Shown here: piece by piece, positions 40,141 to 49,327 of the stretch
Layout: every line of letters begins with the position of its first letter
Numbering within the stretch: the first letter of the stretch is position 1
Origin: Phascolarctobacterium sp.
Lineage (GTDB): Bacteria > Bacillota > Negativicutes > Acidaminococcales > Acidaminococcaceae
Direction of reading: 5' to 3'
Length of the DNA: 49,398 nucleotides
Assembly (NCBI GenBank): GCA_017623055.1
Contig: JAGAPX010000015.1
Location: 1-49,398, forward strand
Program-made: the position numbers and the translations under genes
Notes under the pieces: generated by a model
Database searches by the model: none
What the model was told of the DNA's origin: nothing
The model's input: only the letters and a program-made list of their open reading frames with translations

Positions 40141-43089
40141 ATGGAACTAGTATTAGAACGAGGGTTAGAGCATCAACAAAAAGCTATAGATGCAATTACT
40201 AGTGTTTTTGATGAAGTAACTTTTGAACAATCTAAGTTTAGCTATCAAAATCCAAAGATTCATTTTTATCAAAATGATTTAAAACAAACAATAAAAAGGG
40301 TTCAAGAAAAGGTGATGCCTGAACATAGAGGCAGTTCCTCTTTTGATGGTTACCTTAATCTTGATATTAAAATGGAAACTGGTACAGGTAAGACATATGT
40401 TTATACTAAAGCTATTTACGAAATGTACTATAGATATGGTTTAAACAAATTTGTTATTGTAGTACCTACACTACCTATTAAAGCTGGCACTAGGCAATTT
40501 ATGGAAGATGTTTATGCTAAGAAACATTTTTCTGATGAATATGGTGCTGAAATTGAATTGCTTACTGTTGAAGCGCTAAAAAAGAAAAAAGGTAAGCAAT
40601 ATTTTCCAAGTGTGGTAAGGGACTTTGTTAATGGAAGCAATCGTAATACTCGCAAGATTTATGTGTTGCTTTTAAACAGTCATCTCTTAACTAATGCTAA
40701 GTTACTTACAACTGAATATGATTATAGTGTTGAAGGACACTATCAACCTTTAAAAGCAATTGCTGCTACAAATCCTATTGTTATTATTGATGAACCACAT
40801 CGTTTTTCTAAGGGTCAAAAGGCTTTTAGTGAGATTGTTAGTAAAATTCAACCACAATGTATTATTAGATTTGGTGCTACTTATCCTGAAACAACTATCG
40901 GTAAAGGTAAGAATAAGCAGGTTATAAAAGACTATCATAATTTGATTTATGAATTGGATGCTTGTGATTCCTTTAACCAAAATCTTATTAAAGGTGTTGC
41001 TAAAGAACATTTCCAACCCCTATCTGATAAGGAAGAGAAAATTAAGATTGTAAAAGTTGTGAAAGGTACTTCTGTAACGTTCCATTATAAGAAAAGTGAC
41101 CAACCGAATAAAGTAATTACTTTGGGGGTAGGAGATCCTTTGTCTTTGATAACAGAGGAACTTGAAGGTGTGACTATTACTGGTATTAAGACATCTACCG
41201 TTGAGTTTTCTAATGGTCTAGAAAAAACACAAGGTGAAGAATTAGATGTTGATATCTATATGAGTTCTTACCAAGAGCAAATGGTAAAACTTGCGTTGCT
41301 TAGACATTTTGAAACTGAACGTCTTAATTATTGTAATAATAAATTAAGAATTAAGACCTTGGCTCTTTTCTTTATCGATGATATCTATTCTTATCGACAA
41401 CAAGATGGTGGCGATAAAAAGCCTTATCTTAAAGAATTGTTCGAGAAGAATTTAAAAGAAATATTGGAACAAGAGATTGCTAAGTGTACTACTCAAGAAG
41501 CTAAGTATAAGGAGTACCTTGAAGCCAGTTTGTTGAATATTTCTGATTGCCATGCGGGTTATTTTGCACAAGATAACTCTGATTCTGATGAAGAAATTGC
41601 TAAAGAAGTTAATGATATTCTTCATAATAAAAAACAACTGCTTTCTTTTGAGAATCCTGATGGAACGCATAATGTTAGACGCTTTTTGTTTAGTAAATGG
41701 ACATTAAAAGAAGGTTGGGATAATCCAAATGTCTTTACTATTACCAAGCTTCGTTCTAGTGGTAGCGATAATAGTAAATTACAAGAGGTTGGTCGTGGTT
41801 TGCGTTTGCCTGTTGATGAAAATGGTAACCGCATTTCTGGCGTGCAATTCTATTTAAACTATATCGTTGATTTTACTGAGGCAGATTTTGCAGAAAAGCT
41901 TGTTGCTCAAATCAATGGTGAAAGACCTGCTGCAATTAATATTACGGACGAGCTCATACGCACTGTTGCTGAAAAACGTAAGGTTGATGTCAATGCGTTG
42001 TTTGGTGAATTGTTTAATGGTGGATTTATTGACTTTACCAAAAAGATTGTTCCCGAAAAACGTAGCGAGTTCTTAGAGAAGTATCCTGAATTTGCTGATG
42101 GTGTTAAAGAAGGTAAAATTAAGGATAGAAATTCTGAAACTGCTAAAGATATTAAAATACGTCCTGCTAAGTACGATGAAATTAGACAGTTGTGGGAAGC
42201 AGTTAATCAAAATTATATAATTACTTTTGATTCTGAATTAGATGATAATTTACCAGAAGAAGTACTTAAAATTTTGGTTAATTATAGAATTTTCTCTGCA
42301 ACAACTTATTCTAGTAAACGTGATGTTATTACTACAGATGGTAGCACGGTAGTTGTTAGCGAAGGTAGTAATGTCGAGTTTATTGTTGAAAATCCGTTGC
42401 CGTACGGAGAGTTCTTGCAACGAATTAATAAGGCTACTGGGATTCCAATAACTATTATGCACAATGCAATGGTGCAATACACTAAGACCAAGGGTAATAT
42501 TGATAAAGCCTTAATAAGTGAGCGTGCTGTTAGTAATTTTGTGCAAAGGTTTAACGAATGGAAGTTAGCTGCGTTGCAAGGTCGTTTTAACTATAAACGA
42601 TGCAATACTGTTAATAAAAAGACTGCTTTAAGTAATGCGGATGGTTCTCCTAAAAATGTTATTGCTAGTGGTAGAATTGGCACTAAAATTTTAGCGGGCG
42701 AAGCTTCTGCAAAATATCTGTATGATACTATTGCTTATGATTCTCCACTTGAAAAGCAAAATGTATTAGCAGGGGATATTGAAGAAATTATCGTTTATGG
42801 TAAAATTCCTCGTAGAAGTATAGCGATACCTACGATTGCAGGTGGAACTTATAGCCCTGATTTTATGTATGTTGTGAAAAAAGCAAATGGTGAGAAAGAG
42901 CTTAACATTATAGTTGAAACAAAAGATGTTGAGAATAAGACTGATTTGCGTGGTATTGAACAAATTAAAATTGATTGTGCATCCAAATTTTTTGAACAAG
43001 TATCTAATGATGGATTCAAGGTTTCTTTCCATACACAGATAAAGAATAAGCAAATAAAAGAGATAATCGAAAGTGTGTTACAAGGGTGA
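40141..43089 (+). CDS. res: Type III restriction enzyme Res subunit (SF2 helicase-endonuclease)
   Basis: 982 residues, the usual Res length. ATPase motifs: Walker A METGTGKTY (79-87), motif II DEPH (217-220, the form used by type III Res), FGATYP (motif III), and the helicase C-terminal GWDNPNVFTITKL with QEVGRGLRLPV (motif VI). A C-terminal PD-(D/E)xK nuclease is visible: Pro906-Asp907 and Glu926-Thr-Lys928. All parts look intact, so the system should be active. With Mod it translocates or slides along DNA and cuts between two unmethylated head-to-head sites. The ATG follows AGGAGG at the mod stop. Confidence 0.95.
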   Translation: MELVLERGLEHQQKAIDAITSVFDEVTFEQSKFSYQNPKIHFYQNDLKQTIKRVQEKVMPEHRGSSSFDGYLNLDIKMETGTGKTYVYTKAIYEMYYRYGLNKFVIVVPTLPIKAGTRQFMEDVYAKKHFSDEYGAEIELLTVEALKKKKGKQYFPSVVRDFVNGSNRNTRKIYVLLLNSHLLTNAKLLTTEYDYSVEGHYQPLKAIAATNPIVIIDEPHRFSKGQKAFSEIVSKIQPQCIIRFGATYPETTIGKGKNKQVIKDYHNLIYELDACDSFNQNLIKGVAKEHFQPLSDKEEKIKIVKVVKGTSVTFHYKKSDQPNKVITLGVGDPLSLITEELEGVTITGIKTSTVEFSNGLEKTQGEELDVDIYMSSYQEQMVKLALLRHFETERLNYCNNKLRIKTLALFFIDDIYSYRQQDGGDKKPYLKELFEKNLKEILEQEIAKCTTQEAKYKEYLEASLLNISDCHAGYFAQDNSDSDEEIAKEVNDILHNKKQLLSFENPDGTHNVRRFLFSKWTLKEGWDNPNVFTITKLRSSGSDNSKLQEVGRGLRLPVDENGNRISGVQFYLNYIVDFTEADFAEKLVAQINGERPAAINITDELIRTVAEKRKVDVNALFGELFNGGFIDFTKKIVPEKRSEFLEKYPEFADGVKEGKIKDRNSETAKDIKIRPAKYDEIRQLWEAVNQNYIITFDSELDDNLPEEVLKILVNYRIFSATTYSSKRDVITTDGSTVVVSEGSNVEFIVENPLPYGEFLQRINKATGIPITIMHNAMVQYTKTKGNIDKALISERAVSNFVQRFNEWKLAALQGRFNYKRCNTVNKKTALSNADGSPKNVIASGRIGTKILAGEASAKYLYDTIAYDSPLEKQNVLAGDIEEIIVYGKIPRRSIAIPTIAGGTYSPDFMYVVKKANGEKELNIIVETKDVENKTDLRGIEQIKIDCASKFFEQVSNDGFKVSFHTQIKNKQIKEIIESVLQG

Positions 43090-43121
43090 TGCCACTTTCG
43101 GTACGAAAAGAGGTATGAAAA

Positions 43122-44378
43122 ATGGCTAATGGCTTTGAGGCACTGAAGGTTTGTGCCCATACAGTTGAACAATTGACCAAGATGGGTATCAAGAAGCCCA
43201 TGCCTGTACAAGAGCAAGCAATTCCTGCTCTGTACGCTGGTAAGGACGTAATCGCCAGAGCACAAACAGGTACCGGTAAAACCTTAGCGTTTTTGGTACC
43301 CTTGGTGGAAAAAATAGATACTACTAAACCTTACGTGCAGGCGTTGGTAATAACTCCCACTCGCGAGTTGTCCCAACAGGTTGCCAACGAATTGAAAAAA
43401 ATTACTGGCGACAGGGACATCAAAGTTCTCGCTGTAACCGGCGGTCGCGACTTTGAATTACAAAAGCATAAGCTGGATGGCAAGAGCCACGTGCTTATCG
43501 GAACTACTGGCAGATTGCTTGACCATATCCGCAAGGGGAACACTTCCCTTGGCGGTGTGAAGTACCTTGTTCTTGACGAAGTTGACGAAATGCTCCTGCA
43601 AGGTTTCATTGACGAAGCTAGCGAACTTATCGCTATGACCAGTCCTGAACGTCAAACCATGCTCTGCTCCGCAACTTTGAATGAGGAAGTTCGTAAGCTT
43701 GGTAAACGCATTACTCGTAACTGCTCCCTCATCGACATTAACCCTGCTGAAGCTACCGTCGATAAAATTCAACAAATCTGTTTGAAAACTACGGAAGAGT
43801 ATAAAAATAAAGCAGTTGCTTCCTTGATTGACCGCTATAATCCGTATTTGGCAATTGTGTTCTGTATTAGCAAGGAACGTACTAAAGAGCTTGGTGATTG
43901 GCTGGGAACTCAAGGTTACAATGTGGATGTGCTTCACGGCGAAATGTCTGCTGCGAAACGCAAGACTGTTATGAAAACCTTTAGGGATGCCAAGATTCAA
44001 ATTCTGGTAGCAAGTGACCTTGCTGCCCGTGGTTTGGACGTTGAAGGCGTGACCCACGTTATCAACTACGATATTCCTCACGATGTTGATTGGTATGTGC
44101 ACCGCATTGGCAGAACTGGTCGCGCAGGTAACGAAGGCGTTGCTGTTACCTTATACACTGCTGACGAAGTGAAGTGGTTGAAAAATATCGAAAGCAAGTT
44201 GAATATTACCATGGAACGCCAAAACTTGGAGGGTAAGACTGTGGTGCGCCGCACTACAACTTCTTTTGCACCTAAGAAGAAAAAAGCAGGCGCTCCTAAG
44301 CGTGGTAGAAATGCTGTTGCAGATAAAAGAAAAGCTCCCAAGACTGGTTCTAACAGAAGACAAACTTCTAAAAAATGA
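43122..44378 (+). CDS. DEAD-box RNA helicase (DEVD variant)
   Basis: 418 residues. Motif order: Q motif with KKPMPVQEQAIPAL, Walker A ARAQTGTGKT (near 46-55), PTRELSQQ, GTTGRLLDH, motif II LDEVDEM (Val in place of the usual Ala of DEAD), SAT, and the second domain with VASDLAARGLDVEGVTHVINYDIP and HRIGRTGRAG. A basic Lys/Arg-rich tail (residues about 375-418) probably binds RNA. It unwinds short RNA duplexes in ribosome assembly or mRNA decay. It starts 32 bp after res without an evident promoter, so some read-through from the island is likely. The ribosome site is AGAGGT. Confidence 0.93.
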   Translation: MANGFEALKVCAHTVEQLTKMGIKKPMPVQEQAIPALYAGKDVIARAQTGTGKTLAFLVPLVEKIDTTKPYVQALVITPTRELSQQVANELKKITGDRDIKVLAVTGGRDFELQKHKLDGKSHVLIGTTGRLLDHIRKGNTSLGGVKYLVLDEVDEMLLQGFIDEASELIAMTSPERQTMLCSATLNEEVRKLGKRITRNCSLIDINPAEATVDKIQQICLKTTEEYKNKAVASLIDRYNPYLAIVFCISKERTKELGDWLGTQGYNVDVLHGEMSAAKRKTVMKTFRDAKIQILVASDLAARGLDVEGVTHVINYDIPHDVDWYVHRIGRTGRAGNEGVAVTLYTADEVKWLKNIESKLNITMERQNLEGKTVVRRTTTSFAPKKKKAGAPKRGRNAVADKRKAPKTGSNRRQTSKK

Positions 44379-44384
44379 TTTCTA

Positions 44385-44416
44385 AGAGATTGCTCGAAGC
44401 GAGCAATCTCTTTTTA
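44385..44416 (+). terminator. Rho-independent terminator after the helicase gene
   Basis: Stem AGAGATTGCTCG / CGAGCAATCTCT with a 3-base loop and a T-run, one of the strongest in the window. Confidence 0.93.
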
Positions 44417-44445
44417 TTTACATAGACACGTGATAGGTTTATAAT
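44417..44445 (+). promoter_or_regulatory. gltX promoter
   Basis: TTTACA at 44417-44422 (5 of 6), 17-bp spacer, TATAAT at 44440-44445. It begins in the T-run of the preceding terminator. The 44-nt leader has no room for a T-box. Confidence 0.85.
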
Positions 44446-44489
44446 TATTCTGATATAGAATTTTTATTTTTAGAATGGAGAAGAATACT

Positions 44490-45956
44490 ATGTCTGAAAT
44501 TAGAGTTCGCTTCGCTCCCAGTCCTACTGGTTACTTACATATTGGCGGTGCCCGTACCGCACTTTTCAATTGGCTTTTTGCAAAGAAGATGGGCGGTAAA
44601 ATGGTACTGCGCATTGAAGATACAGATACAGAACGTTTGAAGGAGGATTCCGTCAGCCAAATTTTGACCAGCCTGAAATGGTTAGGCTTAAATTGGGACG
44701 AAGGTCCCGAAGCTGGCGGTGAGTATGGTCCGTACTATCAATCTGAGCGTCAGGAGATTTACACCAAGTATGCTCAACAATTGGTCGCAGAAGGCAAGGC
44801 TTACTACTGCTTCTGCACTTCTGAAGAATTAGAGGCGGAACGTGAGAAGCAACGTGCGGCAAAGGAACCATTCCGCTACGCTCGCACTTGTCGTGAATTA
44901 GACCCTGCCGTTGCCAACGCTCGCAAGGAAGCAGGGGAACCGTGCTCTATTCGTATCAAGATTCCCACAGAAGGTAGCGTCGTTGTCCACGACTTGATTC
45001 ACGGTGACGTAACCTTTGATTTAAAACAATTGGACGATTTTGTCATTGTCAAAAGCAATGGTATGCCCACCTACAACTTTGCCGTTGTTGTGGACGACCA
45101 TTTGATGAAAATGAGCCACGTTCTTCGTGCGGAAGAACATCTTTCCAACACTCCCAAACAGCTTTTAATATACGAAGCTTTAGGATGGGAACCGCCTGCT
45201 TTCGGACATATGCCTATGATTTTGGCACCTGACCGTTCCAAATTGAGCAAGCGTCATGGTGCAACCTCTGTTGAAGAATTTAGAGACCAAGGTTATTTGC
45301 CGGAAGCTATTGTAAATTACTTGACCCTCCTTGGTTGGGGACCTGGTGATGAAAGGGAAATCTTTAGCCTGACAGAAACCGTTGAGCTCTTTGAGTTGGA
45401 GCAAATGTCTAAGAAAGCAGCTGTGTATGATACTAAGAAGCTGACTTGGATGAACGGTCAATATTTGTCAGAGCTTCTCTTAGAAAAAATCTTGCCGGAA
45501 GCAGAAGTTTTCTTCATTAAAGAAGGCTTGTGTGACGAAGCTTGGCTTGCAGAAAATAAAGAGTACTTTGCCAAATTGATTGATACCGTCCGTGTGCGTG
45601 TGAAGACTTTGCAGGAGGTAGTGGATGCTTCTACTTACTTCTTTAAAGATTTAGAAGGCTACGACGAAAAGGGTGTAGCTAAACACTTCAAACCGGAAGC
45701 AATCGACCTTTTGGAAAAGTGCATTGCTGCTGTTGAAGCTGACGAGGTTTACGACCTTGCCAGCACCGAAACTGCCTACAATAAAATTGCCGAAGATAAC
45801 GGCTTGGCATTGGGTAAGGTTATTCACCCCACACGTTTGGCACTGACCGGTAGAACTGTTAGTCCTGGTATGTTCGACGTAATGGTGCTTTTAGGAAAAG
45901 AGAAAACCTTGGCGAGAATGCGCAAGGCTATTGAATATATTAAGACTTTAGAATAG
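44490..45956 (+). CDS. gltX: Glutamyl-tRNA synthetase
   Basis: 488 residues from the ATG at 44490, which follows GGAGAAG; the in-frame ATG at 44475 overlaps that site and has none of its own. Class I motifs: the HIGH element as PSPTGYLHIGGARTALFNWLF (residues 9-29) and KMSKS as DRSKLSKRHG near residue 250. It charges tRNA-Glu, and in bacteria lacking GlnRS also tRNA-Gln. In E. coli GltX is the HipA target, and a HipA-like kinase lies 9 kb upstream here, but this closeness alone proves nothing. Confidence 0.97.
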   Translation: MSEIRVRFAPSPTGYLHIGGARTALFNWLFAKKMGGKMVLRIEDTDTERLKEDSVSQILTSLKWLGLNWDEGPEAGGEYGPYYQSERQEIYTKYAQQLVAEGKAYYCFCTSEELEAEREKQRAAKEPFRYARTCRELDPAVANARKEAGEPCSIRIKIPTEGSVVVHDLIHGDVTFDLKQLDDFVIVKSNGMPTYNFAVVVDDHLMKMSHVLRAEEHLSNTPKQLLIYEALGWEPPAFGHMPMILAPDRSKLSKRHGATSVEEFRDQGYLPEAIVNYLTLLGWGPGDEREIFSLTETVELFELEQMSKKAAVYDTKKLTWMNGQYLSELLLEKILPEAEVFFIKEGLCDEAWLAENKEYFAKLIDTVRVRVKTLQEVVDASTYFFKDLEGYDEKGVAKHFKPEAIDLLEKCIAAVEADEVYDLASTETAYNKIAEDNGLALGKVIHPTRLALTGRTVSPGMFDVMVLLGKEKTLARMRKAIEYIKTLE

Positions 45957-45967
45957 GAGGTAGGTTC

Positions 45968-46822
45968 ATGAAAATATTTTTAACTGCTTTATTGTGCATG
46001 CTGTTGTGCGTTCCTGCTTTTGCGGACCAACAGACCACTGTGCTTTCTGCACCTGCTTCCATTAAGAAGGCAACAGGTTTGTTACCCTACATCGACGGCA
46101 GCAATGACCCATTGCTGGAAAAAGAAGCCAATAATATTTTGCAAAAGTATGCAGAAGAATTGGTGGACAAGGTTGGCAACAAAGGTACCATTGCCTATGC
46201 CGTACAGCTGAACCGTCCCAGTTTGGTAAGCGTACTGCTGCAAGCAAATAATGAGAAGAAGGTTGCCTACAAGGGTGTGAACCTTGACTTAACTACTGGT
46301 CGTGAATTTATTGTGTACGATTTCTTTACTAAGGACGATAATGTGAAAGAGACCTTGGGCGATTATGCAGACGTGCTCTTTTCTGAAAAGGGCATCTACA
46401 CCCGCGAAAGCGAAAAGACTGGCTACACTGCTTTTGTACCCTATAGCAAGCTGATGGCTAGCATGCGCATTGGCGAAGCAGGTCGTCTTGTACAAATTGC
46501 CAAGCTGACCCGCAATGCGGAGGGCAAAACTTTGACCGTACCCAACGGTAGCATGATGGCAATGAAGCTGGACTCCAACCCTACCACTGGTTACCGTTGG
46601 ATTGTGACCTATCCCGAAGGTGCGGAGAACGCTATTAAAAATGTAGGTAGTTCCTTTATCATGCCCCGTGGTGATGACCAACGTACTGGTATGCCCGGTG
46701 TGGAAATTTTGGTGTTCACTGCTCAAGAGCCTGGCACCTATAACTTGAAGCTTGATTATAAACGTCCTTGGGAACGTATTGGCATAGATAGCTTTAACTT
46801 TACCGTTGTTGTGAAGGAGTAA
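45968..46822 (+). CDS. Secreted protein with C-terminal chagasin-type (I42) protease-inhibitor domain
   Basis: 284 residues. Signal peptide 1-19 (cleavage after AFA). Residues about 55-175 resemble the DUF4163/DUF3298 exported domain: YAEELVDKVGNKGTIAY, YKGVNLDLTTGREFIVYDFF, and an acidic VLFSEKGIYTRES region. Residues about 185-284 carry the three loops of chagasin inhibitors of papain-type cysteine peptidases: NPTTGYRW (204-211), GMPG (241-244, in place of GxGG) and RPWE (266-269) within GTYNLKLDYKRPWE. The protein probably lies in the periplasm or outside the cell. It starts 11 bp after gltX behind AGGAGGTAGG and ends 2 bp before the U32 gene. Confidence 0.85.
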   Translation: MKIFLTALLCMLLCVPAFADQQTTVLSAPASIKKATGLLPYIDGSNDPLLEKEANNILQKYAEELVDKVGNKGTIAYAVQLNRPSLVSVLLQANNEKKVAYKGVNLDLTTGREFIVYDFFTKDDNVKETLGDYADVLFSEKGIYTRESEKTGYTAFVPYSKLMASMRIGEAGRLVQIAKLTRNAEGKTLTVPNGSMMAMKLDSNPTTGYRWIVTYPEGAENAIKNVGSSFIMPRGDDQRTGMPGVEILVFTAQEPGTYNLKLDYKRPWERIGIDSFNFTVVVKE

Positions 46823-46824
46823 AT

Positions 46825-49299
46825 ATGGATAACTCTAAGGAAAGAATTATAGAATTACTTGCTCCTGCCGGAAGCTGGGAAGCTCTTGAAGCTGCAGTGA
46901 ACGCAGGCGCAGACGCAGTATATATGGGTGGCAAAGCCTTTGGTGCTCGCCAATACGCTAGTAACTTCGATAGGGAAGAGATGGCAAAGGCAGTTTATTT
47001 TGCCCATATGCACCGCGTAAGAATTTATATTACCGTAAATACCCTTGTTGATGATAGCGAGATGCAGGATTTGGCAAGCTACTTGCTTTTCCTCAACAAT
47101 GTTGGTGTTGACGGCATCATCGTGCAGGATTTGGGTGTAATCCGCTTGGCTAAGCAAATCGTGCCTGACCTGCCCTTACACGCTAGCACTCAAATGACCG
47201 TTACCAATAGCAGTGGCGTTGATTTTTCCATTGAAGCTGGTATGGAGCGTACCGTAGTGGCTCGTGAGCTTAGTTTGGAAGAAATCAAAGCTGCCTGTAG
47301 TCGTGGTACGGAAATTGAAACCTTTATCCACGGTGCGTTGTGCGTATGCTATTCCGGTCAATGCTTGATGAGTAGCTTGATTGGTGGTCGCAGTGGTAAC
47401 CGTGGTCGCTGCGCTCAACCTTGTCGCTTACCCTACAAGCTGATGAACTCTAAAGGCGAAGATATGCTGGCTGGTAAGGATGCTGGTCAATATCTGTTGA
47501 GTCCCAAGGATATGAACACCTTGGAAATTTTGCCAGAGCTTATTGAAGCTGGTGTAGTTTCTTACAAAATAGAAGGTCGCATGAAGCGTCCTGAATATGT
47601 TGCCGTGGTGGTAGATGCTTACCGTCGCGCCATCGACAGCTATAAAGCTGGCAACTACAATGTACCCCAACAAGACTTAGATAATATTGAACAAATCTTT
47701 AATCGTGACTTTACTACTGCCTATATGACCCATCGTCCCGGTCGTGAGATGATGAGTGACCGTCGTCCCAATAACCGTGGCGTTTTGGTTGGTCGTGTGG
47801 CAAAGCTGGACAAAGCTCGTAATAAAGCTACCATTAAATTAGATAAAGAACTTCACTTAGGTGATGGCTTGGAATTTTGGGTAAGCGTTGGTGGTCGTGT
47901 TGGTACCACCGTTACCGAAATGCTCCGTGGTGGTGAAAGCGTTAGCGTTGCCAAGGTAGGGGAGCAAGTTACCATTGACGTACCCAATGGCGTGCGCCTT
48001 AATGACCGTGTGTTCCGTACTTTGGATGCGGGGCTGATGGCTTACGCTCAACAATTCTTTGGACCTGATTCTAAGAAGCGTATCCCCGTTGATGCAGTTG
48101 TAACTGCTAAGTTGGGCGAGCCTATGAAAATTATGCTTACTGATGACGAAGGCAACGTAGGCTACGGTGAAACTAACTTTATCGTGGAAGAAGCACGTAA
48201 GCGCGCTCTTGATGACGATGTAGTTCGCAGGCAGGTGGACCGCCTTGGTACTACAGAATACTTCCTTAACAGCTTGACCTTTGAACACGACGACAACGTG
48301 ATGGTGCCTATGAGCGAAATGAACGAAGCACGTCGTATGGCAGCAGAATCTTTGGACGCTGCCCGTTTGGAAGCATTTGCTCCTGCCCGCAAGCAACGTC
48401 ATAGCTACAAGGCAGAGCTTGTGCCTCGCGAAAAAGGTAATCGCAATCGCAACGCCATTATTACCGTCCACTGCGATACTGTTCTTAAAGTGGAAGAAGC
48501 ATTGCGTGGTGGTGCAGATAGAATCCTCTTTGCCGGTGACGCCTTTAGTACTAAGATAATTACTAATGAAGATTACCGCACTGTGGTAGCTCTTGCTCGT
48601 AAGGCTGGTAAGGAAGTTGCCTTTGCTACCCCGCGTATTATTAAGGAAGCACAGCTGAAATTCTTTGACAAGCTTTTCGCTTTGTGGAACGAGCTTGCTC
48701 CTGATTATGTTTACATCAGCAATAATGGTTTGTGGCCTTTGGCTAAGAAGTATGAAAACTTAAAGCTGTGGGCTGATATGACCCTTAATATTTATAATGT
48801 ACAGTCCCTTGAATTTTGGAACGAAGCTGGTGCCCAAGGCGCGTTGCTTTCTCCAGAGCTTACTATGGGACAAGTAGAGTATTTAGCAGCAGTATCTCCC
48901 ATGCCCGTAGAATGTATGGTGCAGGGAAGATTGGAAATGATGGTTTCCGAATACTGTGTTGGTGGCAGCTTCTTAGGCGATTTGCACAAGGGTGCCTGCA
49001 AGTTCAACTGCAAGGAGCCTTTGTTCTTAGGTGACCGCAAGGACGCAGCTTTCCCCGTTGTGGGTGACCAATACTGCAAAATGCACATCCTCAACGCCCA
49101 CGAGCTTTCCATGTTGACCAACATCAAGCATATGGAAGATATCGGTGTTGCCAGCCTGCGTATTGACGGACGCAACTACGATGCTAAAGACGTAGGCGAA
49201 TTAACTAGAATGTATAAGCAAGTTTTGCGTGGCGAAATGCACATTGAAGAAAACTTGCCTAACACTACCCGCGGTCACTACTTCCGCGGAGTGCTCTAA
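46825..49299 (+). CDS. U32-family protein, RlhA-like (23S rRNA hydroxylation)
   Basis: 824 residues. The N-terminal U32 domain opens ELLAPAGSWEALEAAVNAGADAVYMGG in pieces (residues 10-36) and includes PLHASTQMTVTNS and the HGALCVCYSGQCLMSS / GRCAQPCRLPY segment near residues 172-205, whose four cysteines bind the iron-sulfur cluster in RlhA. The C-terminal half fits the DUF3656-containing long form, ending with a second barrel. E. coli RlhA hydroxylates C2501 of 23S rRNA; older annotation as collagenase-like peptidase is doubtful. The ATG follows AAGGAG, 2 bp after the preceding gene. Confidence 0.9.
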   Translation: MDNSKERIIELLAPAGSWEALEAAVNAGADAVYMGGKAFGARQYASNFDREEMAKAVYFAHMHRVRIYITVNTLVDDSEMQDLASYLLFLNNVGVDGIIVQDLGVIRLAKQIVPDLPLHASTQMTVTNSSGVDFSIEAGMERTVVARELSLEEIKAACSRGTEIETFIHGALCVCYSGQCLMSSLIGGRSGNRGRCAQPCRLPYKLMNSKGEDMLAGKDAGQYLLSPKDMNTLEILPELIEAGVVSYKIEGRMKRPEYVAVVVDAYRRAIDSYKAGNYNVPQQDLDNIEQIFNRDFTTAYMTHRPGREMMSDRRPNNRGVLVGRVAKLDKARNKATIKLDKELHLGDGLEFWVSVGGRVGTTVTEMLRGGESVSVAKVGEQVTIDVPNGVRLNDRVFRTLDAGLMAYAQQFFGPDSKKRIPVDAVVTAKLGEPMKIMLTDDEGNVGYGETNFIVEEARKRALDDDVVRRQVDRLGTTEYFLNSLTFEHDDNVMVPMSEMNEARRMAAESLDAARLEAFAPARKQRHSYKAELVPREKGNRNRNAIITVHCDTVLKVEEALRGGADRILFAGDAFSTKIITNEDYRTVVALARKAGKEVAFATPRIIKEAQLKFFDKLFALWNELAPDYVYISNNGLWPLAKKYENLKLWADMTLNIYNVQSLEFWNEAGAQGALLSPELTMGQVEYLAAVSPMPVECMVQGRLEMMVSEYCVGGSFLGDLHKGACKFNCKEPLFLGDRKDAAFPVVGDQYCKMHILNAHELSMLTNIKHMEDIGVASLRIDGRNYDAKDVGELTRMYKQVLRGEMHIEENLPNTTRGHYFRGVL

Positions 49300-49327
49300 T
49301 ATAATGAAGAAAGACTGAGGTAGTTTC

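Noticed and set aside
44446-44489. T-box leader before gltX
   Set aside because: The promoter leaves about 44 nt, too short for a T-box, and no specifier loop or antiterminator is seen.
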